Below are positions 51,307-59,823 of a stretch of DNA of 64,000 nucleotides, in pieces. Position 1 is the stretch's first letter. The number at the start of each line of letters is the position of its first letter. The position numbers and the translations under genes were made by a program. The notes under the pieces are model-generated. The model was given only the letters and a program-made list of their open reading frames with translations. It searched no databases and was not told the origin of the DNA. Location: the NCBI RefSeq assembly GCF_014205215.1, contig NZ_JACHNC010000001.1:8986501-9050500 (forward strand), in the 5' to 3' direction. The stretch is from Actinoplanes lobatus (GTDB taxonomy: Bacteria; Actinomycetota; Actinomycetes; Mycobacteriales; Micromonosporaceae).

Positions 51307-52122
51307 CTATCGGCCGTCGGCGGTCAGGGGGTTGCGCCGCCGGGCCAGCCGTCGTCGCAGGTCGTTGAGGTAGTAGTCCTTCACCACGTCGCGCAGCCGC
51401 AGGGGCAGGCGTGGATAGACGACCTTGGTGGTGGCGAGGAACCCGTCGAGGATCCGCTGCCGCCCAGGTGACCAGGTGTAGCCGAATCCGGCCCGGATCG
51501 GCTCCGGCAGCAGCCCGATGGTGACCAGGCGGTTGAGCGGTTTCGCGGGGCGCAGGACGGCCGGGATGTTCTTCGGTCTCATGAGCGCGGCCGCGATCTC
51601 CCGGGCCTGGTCACTGACGTGGAGCGTGGTGACGGTGCGGTGCCAGTACGCGTCGAAGGTGGCGCGGTCGGCGGGCCAGGCGTCCTCGGGGCAGCCGATC
51701 GAGGTGGCGAGCACCGCGTACTGGCGGTAGCACTCGTCCAGTTCGGACGGGCTGAGCGGCACGAATATGCGCTGGTAGAGCAGGATCGCGGTGTCGTACA
51801 GGGTGGCGTTGACCCAGACCTGGAGGTCGGGGTCGTCGGCGTGGTAGCCGGGGCCGGTCACCCTGCGGTGCATCCCGGCCACGGCGCGGCTGATGGCCCG
51901 GCCCTCGTCGACGGTGCCGAACAGCACGCCGAAGATGTAGCTCATCGTGGTGCGCAGCCGGTCGAGGGGGCGTTCGGCGAAGTTGCTGTGGTCGTACACG
52001 CCCGCGGCGACGCCCGGGTGTGCGATCTGTAGAAGCGTGGCGCGGCCGCCACCGGCGAGCAGGAGCCCCTCTCGGGCCACCCGCCGAATGACAGCGGCGT
52101 CATCGAAGAGACCGTCGTCCAT
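51307..52122 (-). CDS. Oxygenase MpaB family protein (DUF2236)
   Basis: The product has 271 residues. Family features: LLLAGGGRATLLQIAHPGVAAGV near the start, HSNFAERPLDRLRTTMSYIFG, and VWVNATLYDTAILLYQRIF in the middle. Members bind heme or act as oxidases (latex clearing protein and MpaB belong to the superfamily). It is the first gene of the operon with DUF6230/DUF6114. The substrate is unknown. Confidence 0.85.
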   Translation of the reverse strand: MDDGLFDDAAVIRRVAREGLLLAGGGRATLLQIAHPGVAAGVYDHSNFAERPLDRLRTTMSYIFGVLFGTVDEGRAISRAVAGMHRRVTGPGYHADDPDLQVWVNATLYDTAILLYQRIFVPLSPSELDECYRQYAVLATSIGCPEDAWPADRATFDAYWHRTVTTLHVSDQAREIAAALMRPKNIPAVLRPAKPLNRLVTIGLLPEPIRAGFGYTWSPGRQRILDGFLATTKVVYPRLPLRLRDVVKDYYLNDLRRRLARRRNPLTADGR

Positions 52123-52208
52123 GTCGAGACGGTAAACTCTTATTAACTTGTTGTGAAGAGTGCCGAGCTTATCGCGCGATTATTCGTCTTTGACAACCGG
52201 CAGGCTGG

Positions 52209-53210
52209 TTAACTTAGTGACTGGATGATGTCCGCGGCCGGAGCCGGGCGGGCCGCCGCGAAGCCGGTACCGGCCCACAGGTTGAGCGCCCCGGCATCGC
52301 CCTGCTCGGCGGCCGCCGCCCGGATCGGCGCGGTCAGATGATGAACGGCCGGATAGCCGACCGGAGCGACCGCCGAATACTCGTCGGTGAACCGGTTCCG
52401 CAGCGCCCGCGCCGGCTGGCCGGTGAACGCCCGGGTCACCACGGTCTCGTGGGCGCCCGCGGACAGCATGGCGGCACGCTGCGCCGGCCGGGTGCCGGCC
52501 TCCTCTGCCAGCAGGAACACGGTGCCCGCCTGCACCGCGGCCGCGCCCGCCGACAGCAGTCCGTGCACATCCGACGCGGATCCGGTGCCACCCGCCACGA
52601 TCACCGGCACATCCGTCACCGACCGGATAGCGGCCAGGATCTCTGGGGCCGTCGTGACGCCCCGGTAGGTGGCCGGGCTGGTCGTGGAGGCGTGGCCGCC
52701 CGCCGTGCCGGCCTGGGCGATCAGCAGGTCGGGGGCCACGGCCAGGGCTGGAGCGGCTTCCGCCGCGGACGTCACGGTCACCGCGACGAGGCTTCCGGCA
52801 GCCTGCAACGCGGCCACCACCAACCTGTCCGGTACGCCGAACGTGAAGCTGACCAGCGGTGGCGCGTACGCGGTGGCGAGGTCCACCTTGGCGTCGAAGT
52901 GGTCGTCGTCGCGCAGGCGCAGCGGGGGCAGGTCCACCCCGTACCGGTCGGCCTCGGCCTGGAGCAGGCGACGGTAGCGCTCCAGGGCGGCGACGTCGGA
53001 CGGCGGGCGCGACGGGACGAAGATGTTCAGCCCGTACCCGATCCCCGCGGACCGCACCGCGCGCAGGTCGTCCTCCACCGCCTCCGGCGTCCGGTATCCG
53101 GCGGCCAGCAGGCCGAGGGCACCGGCCCGCCCGGCGGCGATCACCAGAGCAGGGGTGGACGGGCCGCCGGCCATCGGGGCGACCAACAGGGACGGGATCG
53201 GAGCACGCAT
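52209..53210 (-). CDS. Nitronate monooxygenase family flavoprotein
   Basis: The product has 333 residues. The TIM barrel with FMN shows LLVAPMAGGPSTPALV, IAQAGTAGGHAS (the GxxxGGH flavin/His region) and VPVIVAGGTGSASDVHGLLSAGAAAVQAGT. It probably detoxifies nitronates or is a related FMN oxidoreductase. It is monocistronic between MpaB and the vWA gene. Confidence 0.85.
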   Translation of the reverse strand: MRAPIPSLLVAPMAGGPSTPALVIAAGRAGALGLLAAGYRTPEAVEDDLRAVRSAGIGYGLNIFVPSRPPSDVAALERYRRLLQAEADRYGVDLPPLRLRDDDHFDAKVDLATAYAPPLVSFTFGVPDRLVVAALQAAGSLVAVTVTSAAEAAPALAVAPDLLIAQAGTAGGHASTTSPATYRGVTTAPEILAAIRSVTDVPVIVAGGTGSASDVHGLLSAGAAAVQAGTVFLLAEEAGTRPAQRAAMLSAGAHETVVTRAFTGQPARALRNRFTDEYSAVAPVGYPAVHHLTAPIRAAAAEQGDAGALNLWAGTGFAAARPAPAADIIQSLS

Positions 53211-53263
53211 CCGCCGACCCTATTACGCCTGCTCAACACCGGGTCAACGCCCGCAGGCAGCCG

Positions 53264-54490
53264 TCACCGGCCGGGGGCGCCGACCTCCAGCGGGATACGG
53301 ATCGTCTCGATCCAGGACGGCGGGTCGCCGCCGCCCTCGCCGATCACCCCGGCGATGACCCGGACCTGGCCGGGCTGGACCTCCGGCCACGGGGTGTAGC
53401 CGTCGGTCAGGACGATGACGATGTGTGGTCGCTCCGGGCCCTTCAGCGCCTGCTCGATGCCGACCCGCATGTCGGTGCCACCGCCACCCGCCAGGACGAC
53501 GTCACCGATCGTGGCGGCACGGCGCACCGCATGGACGTCGGCGTCGCAGGCCAGCACGGCGACCCGGTTGCGGCCGATGCCGACCGCCCGGAGCACCCCG
53601 GCGACCTCACCCAGCACCGCGCGGAGTTCGTCGTCGCCCATCGATCCGGAGGTGTCGACGACCACCGCCACCCGCGGCATCGGGCGGCGCAGGCTGGGCA
53701 GCACCACCCGGGGAACGGCCGCCCCACGCCGGGACGGGCGCTGATAGGTGTAGTCGACCGCCCCGGAAGCCCACGACGCGGCCTCCCGGACGGCGCCGGT
53801 GAGAGCCCGCCGCCAGTCGACGGTGGGTTCCAGGATCTCGTCCGCCCAGCGGCGCCAGCCCGCCGGGATCCGGCCCCGGGCCTTGGCCTGCGCTCGCAGC
53901 TCCTGCGCGGTCTGCCGGCGGATCGCGGCGGCCTCGACCGGACTGACCCGGGCCGCATCCGACAACTCCCACGGCTGCGGGCGGCCGTGCGCTCCGGAGC
54001 CGCACTCGTGGTGCCGGTGACCCGCCGGGATGCCGGGCAGGTACTGCTCGAACAGCTGCCCCTCGGGAAGCCCGAACATCTCCGGGCGCATGGCGCCCGA
54101 CGGCAGCGACGACAGATCGTCGTTGATCTCGCAGTCCTGGGCGATGTTGACCCGCTGATGATCGTGCCGGTACTCGGGAACGAGCAGCGTGGCCCGCGCG
54201 TGATGGTCCCGCAGCAGATGGGCGGCCTCGTGCACCCAGACGGCGGCGAGCTCGTGGACCGGCGTGGCCTCGACGAACCCCGGATTCACGTAGCAGCGCC
54301 AATGCTTGTCCACCCCCATCGTGGGGACGTCGAGGCTCGGCACCACGGTCAGGCTGTAGAGGGCGGACGCCAGGTAGGGCTGGCTGCCGGCAGCCCTGAG
54401 CCGCGCGGCCAGCAGTTTCGTCCGGTCCAGCCGCCGCGCCGCCTCCCCGTGAGCCGGCGCCGAGCCGGTGGGGTTCTGGTCAGGCGCCAC
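53264..54490 (-). CDS. vWA-domain, zincin-like protein (DUF2201 type), MoxR partner
   Basis: The product has 408 residues. The N-terminal metallopeptidase-like half has VWVHEAAHLLRDHH (HExxH). The C-terminal vWA domain has an intact MIDAS: VAVVVDTSGSMGDDE, GGGTDMRVGIEQAL and VLTDGYTPWP. Its start overlaps the MoxR gene by 11 nt. MoxR-vWA pairs remodel or load other proteins, and some belong to conflict systems. Here the third partner appears to be the ankyrin-type protein. Confidence 0.85.
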   Translation of the reverse strand: MAPDQNPTGSAPAHGEAARRLDRTKLLAARLRAAGSQPYLASALYSLTVVPSLDVPTMGVDKHWRCYVNPGFVEATPVHELAAVWVHEAAHLLRDHHARATLLVPEYRHDHQRVNIAQDCEINDDLSSLPSGAMRPEMFGLPEGQLFEQYLPGIPAGHRHHECGSGAHGRPQPWELSDAARVSPVEAAAIRRQTAQELRAQAKARGRIPAGWRRWADEILEPTVDWRRALTGAVREAASWASGAVDYTYQRPSRRGAAVPRVVLPSLRRPMPRVAVVVDTSGSMGDDELRAVLGEVAGVLRAVGIGRNRVAVLACDADVHAVRRAATIGDVVLAGGGGTDMRVGIEQALKGPERPHIVIVLTDGYTPWPEVQPGQVRVIAGVIGEGGGDPPSWIETIRIPLEVGAPGR

Positions 54491-55658
54491 CGGTCAGCAT
54501 CCCGGAAGCGGTGAGGACGTCCAGGAAGGCGTCGATCGACGACGGGACCGGCCACTTCGGATCGCGCATGCGGGCCAGGTCGAAGGCGGCCCGGGCGGCC
54601 ACGTCGGGCACCCCGGCGTCGACGGCCTTCGCCAGCACGGTCCAGCCCGCCTCCCAGCGGTCCCGGGTCACCGAAGCCTCGATGGCGGCCACGACCGCGG
54701 TGAGGAACGCCAGCTGGCGGTCACCCCGGTCGGGCAGCGCGAACGCGGCCGGGTTGGCGAGGACCCGCTCGGGGTCGGGCAGGTCCAGCTCGTCGAGGTA
54801 GGTGGTCAGCTCCAGGCCGGGACCGTCCCCGACCGCGCCGATGATCGCGGTGGCCAGCGCCTCCCGCCCGGTGCCGGCGCAGAAGTGGAAGACCAGCAGG
54901 CGCAGGGCCATGTCCCAGGTCCGCGGCGACGGCCAGGCGCCACCACGCGCCTCGGCGTCGGTGGGCAGGTGGTGGGTGAGACCGGGGCGGGCGGTCAGGA
55001 ACCCGGCGATCACACCGCGGGCCCGGGCCAGCGCGCTGGGCGCCCGGTCCAGCGACACCGCCGGTACGTCGATGCGCGGCCACACACCGGACAGTCCTCG
55101 GGCGACGACCCGCGGATCGTGCGCCCAGTGCAGGTGGATGAACCGGTTGGCCAGCGGTGGGCTGAGATGCCAGCCGTCGGCGGCGCTGGACGGCGGGTTC
55201 GCGGCGGCCACGATCCGCACCTCGTCGGGCAGGACGAGGCTGCCGACCCGCCGTTCCAGCACGACCCGGAGCAGGGCGGCCTGCACGGCCGGCGGCGCCG
55301 ACGACAGCTCGTCGAAGAAGAGCAGGCCGCGCCCGTGCCGGGCGAGCCGGACCGCCCAGTCGGGCGGCGCCATCGGCACACCCTGAACGGCCGGGTCGTC
55401 GCCGACGATGGGCAGACCGGCGAAGTCGGACGGCTCGTGCACGCTGGCGATGACCGTCTCCATCGGCGCGTCCAGGCCCTCGGCGAGCTGGGCGAGGGTC
55501 GCCGACTTGCCGATGCCCGGCTCGCCCCAGAGCAGCACCGGAAGGTTCGCGGCCACGCACAGGGCCAGCGCGGCGGCCCGGTGATCGGTGACCGGTTCGG
55601 TCCGGGTGACCCTGATCTGGCGCAGCAGCTCGTCGGCGGCGTCGAGCCCGGTCGTCAT
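54480..55658 (-). CDS. MoxR-type AAA+ ATPase
   Basis: The product has 392 residues. Walker A is WGEPGIGKSATLAQLAEG and Walker B LLFFDELSSAP, with sensor AAANPPSSAADGW. It lacks membrane segments. The ATG at 55658 overlaps the stop of the ankyrin-type gene (ATGA), and its own end overlaps the vWA gene, so ankyrin-MoxR-vWA are one translational unit. Confidence 0.9.
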   Translation of the reverse strand: MTTGLDAADELLRQIRVTRTEPVTDHRAAALALCVAANLPVLLWGEPGIGKSATLAQLAEGLDAPMETVIASVHEPSDFAGLPIVGDDPAVQGVPMAPPDWAVRLARHGRGLLFFDELSSAPPAVQAALLRVVLERRVGSLVLPDEVRIVAAANPPSSAADGWHLSPPLANRFIHLHWAHDPRVVARGLSGVWPRIDVPAVSLDRAPSALARARGVIAGFLTARPGLTHHLPTDAEARGGAWPSPRTWDMALRLLVFHFCAGTGREALATAIIGAVGDGPGLELTTYLDELDLPDPERVLANPAAFALPDRGDRQLAFLTAVVAAIEASVTRDRWEAGWTVLAKAVDAGVPDVAARAAFDLARMRDPKWPVPSSIDAFLDVLTASGMLTGGA

Positions 55659-57151
55659 GCCTTCTTCTCCTTGAGATAGCCCAGCGCGGCGGTGAGGTCG
55701 GGAGTCATGTCCCGTGCTCTGATCGTCTTGAGGTATCGCAACGGCGAGACGCCCTGCACCGGCAGGCGCGGATCGGCGCCGGCGTCGACCAGGGCGATGA
55801 TCAGCTCGATCGGCCACCGCCGGGTCAGCGCCTCGAACAGCGGCGTGATGCCCTCCCGGTCACGGGCGTCCACGTCGAGGCCGGCGGCCAGCAGCCGGGG
55901 CAGCACCGCGGGATCCCCGAACGCGCCCAGCAGGTGCACCAGGGTCCGGCCGCCGCCGTCGCACAGCCGCGGCTCGAGCCCGGCGTCGAGCAGGGCGGTC
56001 ACCACACGCGAGCCACCCGACTCCAGCCGCAGCCACAGGTCGCGGCGATGCTCACGCAGGGCTTTCGGCAGCCACCGTGCGAGGCCGCGCCAGCCCAGGT
56101 CGGCTTTGAAACAGCCGCCGATCTCCCCGCCGAACGCCCGGAGGGACAGCTCACGCTGCCATTCGTCGTCGCTGTGCTCGGGCAGCGCGAGCCGCCCGCC
56201 ACGGACCGACACCCAGTGCCAGACACCGCGGCAGCGGACCCGGAACACCCGCTCGTCGAGAAGCCCGGCAGGCACGAGCGACGGGTCGGGATCGCCCGTC
56301 ACCCCGGGGGCCAGCACGTCGCGAACCAGCGGATGCAGGTCGGCAGGATCCAGGCGGCCCGTCTCGATCAACGCCCGGTCGATCGGCGGGCGCAGCACGT
56401 CGGCCAGCAGACGCAGCTCGGCCCGGCCCGTCTCCTCCGGCCGGCTCGCCGGGACGATGACCCGGATCCGGTCACCGGACGCCAGCAGGTGCAGCTCGCT
56501 GGAGTTCCAGCGGCCCAGCAACCCCCACGACGCGCGGCCGAACTGCGCCGAGACCCGGCGCAGCTCGCGCGCGGCCAGCACCGGATCCATGCTGCCCAAC
56601 AGCGAGAGGTGCCACCGGCGCCGACCGTCGTCGAGCTCCCAGCCGGCCGCGGTCCAGGCCGCGACCACGTCGCTGTCGGCGAGACCGGCGACCCCGGTGA
56701 GCGGCAGCTCGGCGGCCCGGCGGACATCCCACAGGTACGGCGGAAGCGGGCAGATCAAGCGCCCCTCGACGTCGCCGGCCCGCACCGCGTCGAGAGTCAG
56801 ACGGTTCGCCCCGTTCTCGATGTCGGGCGTCCGGACCACCAGGACCATGGTGTCCGGCTCGACCGGCCCGTCGCCGGCCAGCAGATAGGTCCGCCAGCCT
56901 GCGAGATGGACGGTGCCGCCCATGGCCCGCGGGAGATGCCAGCGCAGCAGGTCGGGCGCGAACCCGGCGAGCAGCTCGGCGACCGGCCCGGCATCGTCGA
57001 AGGCGACGTCGATCAGGGCCGCCTCGCACGCCGCACGCCAGTCGCCACGCTCCCGGGCCGCGGTGCACTCGGCGATCATCCAGCCGGGAACCGCATATCT
57101 CCGGATGCGCTCCCCATCGGACAGCTCGAGCCGGTCACGGTGCAGGCTCAC
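55655..57151 (-). CDS. Ankyrin-repeat-type protein, paralogue 1
   Basis: The product has 498 residues. A conserved N-terminal region (RRYAVPGWMIAECTAARERGDWRAA, then FAPDLLRWHLPRAMGG) is shared by the three paralogues here. The middle includes CPLPPYLWDVRRAAELPL and DLHPLVRDVL. The C-terminal 150 residues hold ankyrin-like repeats (SRVVTALLDAGLEPRLCDGGGRTLVHLL, LLAAGLDVDARDREGITPLFEAL, IIALVDAGADPRLP). The GTG at 57151 follows the tRNA-like gene. It is coupled to MoxR (ATGA), suggesting it is the substrate or sensor of the MoxR-vWA machine. Confidence 0.8.
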   Translation of the reverse strand: MSLHRDRLELSDGERIRRYAVPGWMIAECTAARERGDWRAACEAALIDVAFDDAGPVAELLAGFAPDLLRWHLPRAMGGTVHLAGWRTYLLAGDGPVEPDTMVLVVRTPDIENGANRLTLDAVRAGDVEGRLICPLPPYLWDVRRAAELPLTGVAGLADSDVVAAWTAAGWELDDGRRRWHLSLLGSMDPVLAARELRRVSAQFGRASWGLLGRWNSSELHLLASGDRIRVIVPASRPEETGRAELRLLADVLRPPIDRALIETGRLDPADLHPLVRDVLAPGVTGDPDPSLVPAGLLDERVFRVRCRGVWHWVSVRGGRLALPEHSDDEWQRELSLRAFGGEIGGCFKADLGWRGLARWLPKALREHRRDLWLRLESGGSRVVTALLDAGLEPRLCDGGGRTLVHLLGAFGDPAVLPRLLAAGLDVDARDREGITPLFEALTRRWPIELIIALVDAGADPRLPVQGVSPLRYLKTIRARDMTPDLTAALGYLKEKKA

Positions 57152-57217
57152 CGGAACGCCCCCACCCCATGACTCGTCCCGATCACGCCGGCTCCTCCCC
57201 CGTGCCGAAATCCCAGG

Positions 57218-57292
57218 TGGCGGGGCCGACCGGATTCGAACCGGCGTCCTCCCGGTTGATGCCGGGCGCGACGACCTCTGCGCTACGACCTC
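57218..57292 (-). ncRNA. tRNA-like RNA 1, atypical anticodon arm
   Basis: Read on the minus strand: 5' acceptor GAGGTCG, then TA, a D stem GCGC/GCGC with 10-nt loop, a 15-nt middle CCGGCATCAACCGGG, variable AGGAC, T arm GCCGG-TTCGAAT-CCGGT, 3' acceptor CGGCCCC, then G and an encoded CCA. The acceptor pairs at 6 of 7 positions. The anticodon arm is 3 nt too short and has no 7-nt loop with U33. TATGCT (57308-57303) lies 10 nt upstream as a -10 box. It is either a real tRNA-like RNA or a pseudo-tRNA. Confidence 0.6.
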
Positions 57293-57316
57293 GCCGCGCC
57301 GGAGCATACGCGAGCC

Positions 57317-58846
57317 CTACGACATTTCCGCCGGGCCACGATCCCGCCCGCCGACAGCAGGCGCGGGCATGGTGGGGCGTCGGGCCGGCGAGGCGGCCCA
57401 CTCCGCCGGGCCGGTCAAAGAGAGCTGAGGGTACGCGCCAGCAGCGTTCAACGCATGGAGCAACTCAGCCGGCGCGGAGTGAACCAGCGCCTCGCACATC
57501 GGCGTCCAGCCCCGCCGGCTGACGGCGTTGATGTCGAGACCTTCGGCGAGCAACCGGGGCAGCAACTCCTCGTGGTCGAACAGGTGGATCCGGTGCAACA
57601 GGGTCCGCCCCTGACCGTCGCGGATGTGCGGGTCGAGCCCCGCGTCGAGCATGGCGAGCACCACCCGGCTGCCCCCGTGCTCCATCCGCCGCCACAGGTC
57701 CCGCCGGTGCTCGAGAAGGCCGCGTGGCACGGCGCCCTCACCTCCGTACCATGCGGATTCGGCCCGGAAACATCCGGCGAGCGACCCGCCGAAGGCGCGG
57801 AGCGCCTGCTCCCGCATCCGATCGGCGTCGGTGTGGTCGAGCAGGTCGAGATCGTTGCCGCGAAGGCCGATCCAGTGCCACTCCCCGCCACAACGAACCC
57901 TGACCCGTACGTCGTGGGCGTCCCGCCGAGGCGGAGCAGAACCGGCCGGAACATCCGGGAACAGCGCCGCCCGAACCAGCGGATGCACCTCCCGAACCGG
58001 GATCAGCCCTCGCGCGACCAGGCCGATCTCCACCGGCTGCCGCAGAAGTACCGGATGCAGACATGGTCGCGCCGGAGTCATCCCCGGCTGAGGTGGGTCC
58101 GACAGCGACCGGGTGATCCCGTTCCGCTCCCCCGCCACCTCGAGACGGACACACCGCGACGGCCGCCGGTGACCGTCCGCCCACACGGGAAACGACCAGC
58201 CCCGGAACCGGTCGGCGATCCACCGAAGCGTGCGCGCGGCCACCCACGGATCCGCGCCGTCCAAAATGGCCCGACCGTCCCGTGGCCAGGATCGGGCGTC
58301 CGCCTGGTCGATCAACCACCCGGCCGAGGCCCACAGATCGATCGCCCCCGCCCCACGTGGCCTCGCGGCTCCACCCGCCCCGGCCCCGGCCACCGTAAGG
58401 AGACCGGCTGCGCCGCCCGCCGCTGGCGCCGCCAGATCACGCAGCTCGGTGGATCGGCGGGCATCCCACAGGTAGGGCGGAAGCGGAAAGACCGGCCCCT
58501 CCTCCAGATCCCCGGCACGCGCCGCTTCGAGGGTGAGCCGCTGGGTCCCGGTCACCCACCGGGGCGAGCGCACCACGAGGACCCAGGTGTCCGGTGTGAT
58601 CGGACGGTCCGGGGCCAGCAGGAACCGCATCCCGGCGGCCAGGGCGGCGTTTCCGCTGGCCGACCGCGGCAGATGCCAGCGCAGCAGGTCGGGCGCGAAC
58701 CCGGCCAGCAGCCCGGCGACCGGACCGGCGCCGGTGAACGCGACGTCGATCCGGGCCGCGGCACAGGCGGCCCGCCAGTCGCCGCGCTCCCGGGCCTCCG
58801 CGCACGCGGCGATCATCCAGTCGGGGACCGCGTAGCGGCGGACCAT
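57317..58846 (-). CDS. Ankyrin-repeat-type protein, paralogue 2 (altered C-terminus)
   Basis: The product has 509 residues. It shares with paralogue 1 RRYAVPDWMIAACAEARERGDWRAA, FAPDLLRWHLPRS, PLPPYLWDARRSTEL and the ankyrin-like repeats up to LLHALNAAGAYPQL. The last repeat then stops matching and an unrelated Pro/Ala/Arg tail runs to a stop that lies in the conserved segment upstream of tRNA-like RNA 1. This suggests a recombination or frameshift at the 3' end. GGGAG lies 9 nt before the ATG at 58846. It is not coupled to another gene. Confidence 0.75.
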   Translation of the reverse strand: MVRRYAVPDWMIAACAEARERGDWRAACAAARIDVAFTGAGPVAGLLAGFAPDLLRWHLPRSASGNAALAAGMRFLLAPDRPITPDTWVLVVRSPRWVTGTQRLTLEAARAGDLEEGPVFPLPPYLWDARRSTELRDLAAPAAGGAAGLLTVAGAGAGGAARPRGAGAIDLWASAGWLIDQADARSWPRDGRAILDGADPWVAARTLRWIADRFRGWSFPVWADGHRRPSRCVRLEVAGERNGITRSLSDPPQPGMTPARPCLHPVLLRQPVEIGLVARGLIPVREVHPLVRAALFPDVPAGSAPPRRDAHDVRVRVRCGGEWHWIGLRGNDLDLLDHTDADRMREQALRAFGGSLAGCFRAESAWYGGEGAVPRGLLEHRRDLWRRMEHGGSRVVLAMLDAGLDPHIRDGQGRTLLHRIHLFDHEELLPRLLAEGLDINAVSRRGWTPMCEALVHSAPAELLHALNAAGAYPQLSLTGPAEWAASPARRPTMPAPAVGGRDRGPAEMS

Positions 58847-58897
58847 CCGCCAGTCTCCCAGTGCAGAAATCGGTCCACCCCCGTGTCGTCGCTGAGG

Positions 58898-58973
58898 TGG
58901 CGGAGCCGACCGGATTCGAACCGGCGTCCTCCTGCGTGCGGTCAAGGCGCGACGACCTCTGCGCTACGACTCC
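58898..58973 (-). ncRNA. tRNA-like RNA 2, atypical anticodon arm
   Basis: Same build as tRNA-like RNA 1: acceptor GGAGTCG/CGGCTCC (fully paired with one G-U), identical TA, D arm, variable AGGAC, T arm and CCA. The middle is a 16-nt sequence unrelated to copy 1 (CTTGACCGCACGCAGG) and cannot form a normal anticodon stem-loop. Acceptor pair 3-70 changes from G-C in copy 1 to A-U here, a compensatory change that argues for a selected structure. TATGCT lies at 58989-58984, again 10 nt upstream. Confidence 0.6.
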
Positions 58974-59151
58974 GCCGCGCCGGAGCATACGGCGACCCAC
59001 CGACATTTTTCGGCGGGCCGCCCTAGCGCGAGCAAGGGCCGGGATTTGAATGCCCCGCCGCGCCCGGGGGGTGATCCGAAAGGACCTGATCGGGCAAACG
59101 ACGTCCGGGACAGGCTCCGCTTGGGAAGGATGAGGCCGAAAGGAGGAAGCC

Positions 59152-59790
59152 GTGAATTGGCTGAGCGTCCTGCTGCTCTCGGTGGTGATGATCGCCGGCC
59201 CGCAGATCATCAGTGCCGTCTTCCTCGCCTCCAGCCGGGAGGCGAGGCGCAGCTCGCTCGCCTACCTGGCTGGGGCCGGGCTCGCCGGGCTCATCGGGCT
59301 GACCGTCTGGCACTTCGCCTTTCACGTCGTACGAGGTACGTGGGGCGGCCAAGGCAAGCATGACGGTACTGCCCGCCTGGTCGACTGGGTGGTGTTGGCC
59401 GTGCTGCTGGCGCTGATGGTGATCGTCTTCGCCCGCCGCAAACGGAGCCAGCCGCCGAAGTGGATGAGTAGATTGCAGGCGGCCAGCCCTCGCTTCGCCT
59501 TCGGCTTGGGTTTTCTGTTGTTCATCGCCATGCCCAGCGACGAGGCCACCATGGTGGCGGTCGCCGGAAGCCTCGACAGCCACGACAAGCCCTGGTGGCA
59601 CCTGCTGCCGTTCCTGGCTCTGACGCTGCTGTTCCTGGCGTTGCCGCTACTCGTCCTGCTCGCGTTCGGTCAGCGCGCGGTGGCGGTGCTGCCGAAGGTC
59701 CGGGACTGGGCCAACGAGCACTCGTGGCTGGTGAGCGAGGCAGTCATCCTGATCTTCTTGACCATCGTCGTGTCCGATCTGCTCAAGTGA
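59152..59790 (+). CDS. GAP-family (Sap-like) membrane protein
   Basis: The product has 212 residues and six TM helices: SVLLLSVVMIAGPQIISAVFLA first, then SLAYLAGAGLAGLIGLTVWH, and a basic loop RRKRSQPPKWMSRLQ. The profile resembles GAP/Sap (sulfolipid-addressing-like) transport proteins. A strong AAAGGAGGA precedes the GTG. It is isolated between the ankyrin paralogues and the oxidoreductase. Confidence 0.65.
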   Translation: MNWLSVLLLSVVMIAGPQIISAVFLASSREARRSSLAYLAGAGLAGLIGLTVWHFAFHVVRGTWGGQGKHDGTARLVDWVVLAVLLALMVIVFARRKRSQPPKWMSRLQAASPRFAFGLGFLLFIAMPSDEATMVAVAGSLDSHDKPWWHLLPFLALTLLFLALPLLVLLAFGQRAVAVLPKVRDWANEHSWLVSEAVILIFLTIVVSDLLK

Positions 59791-59823
59791 CCCGCGGGTT
59801 CAAGTTGGCCGGCCACCCGCCTG

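Noticed and set aside
57218..57292. Ordinary functional tRNA
   Set aside because: No placement of a 5-bp anticodon stem with a 7-nt loop and U33 fits either copy; kept as tRNA-like instead.
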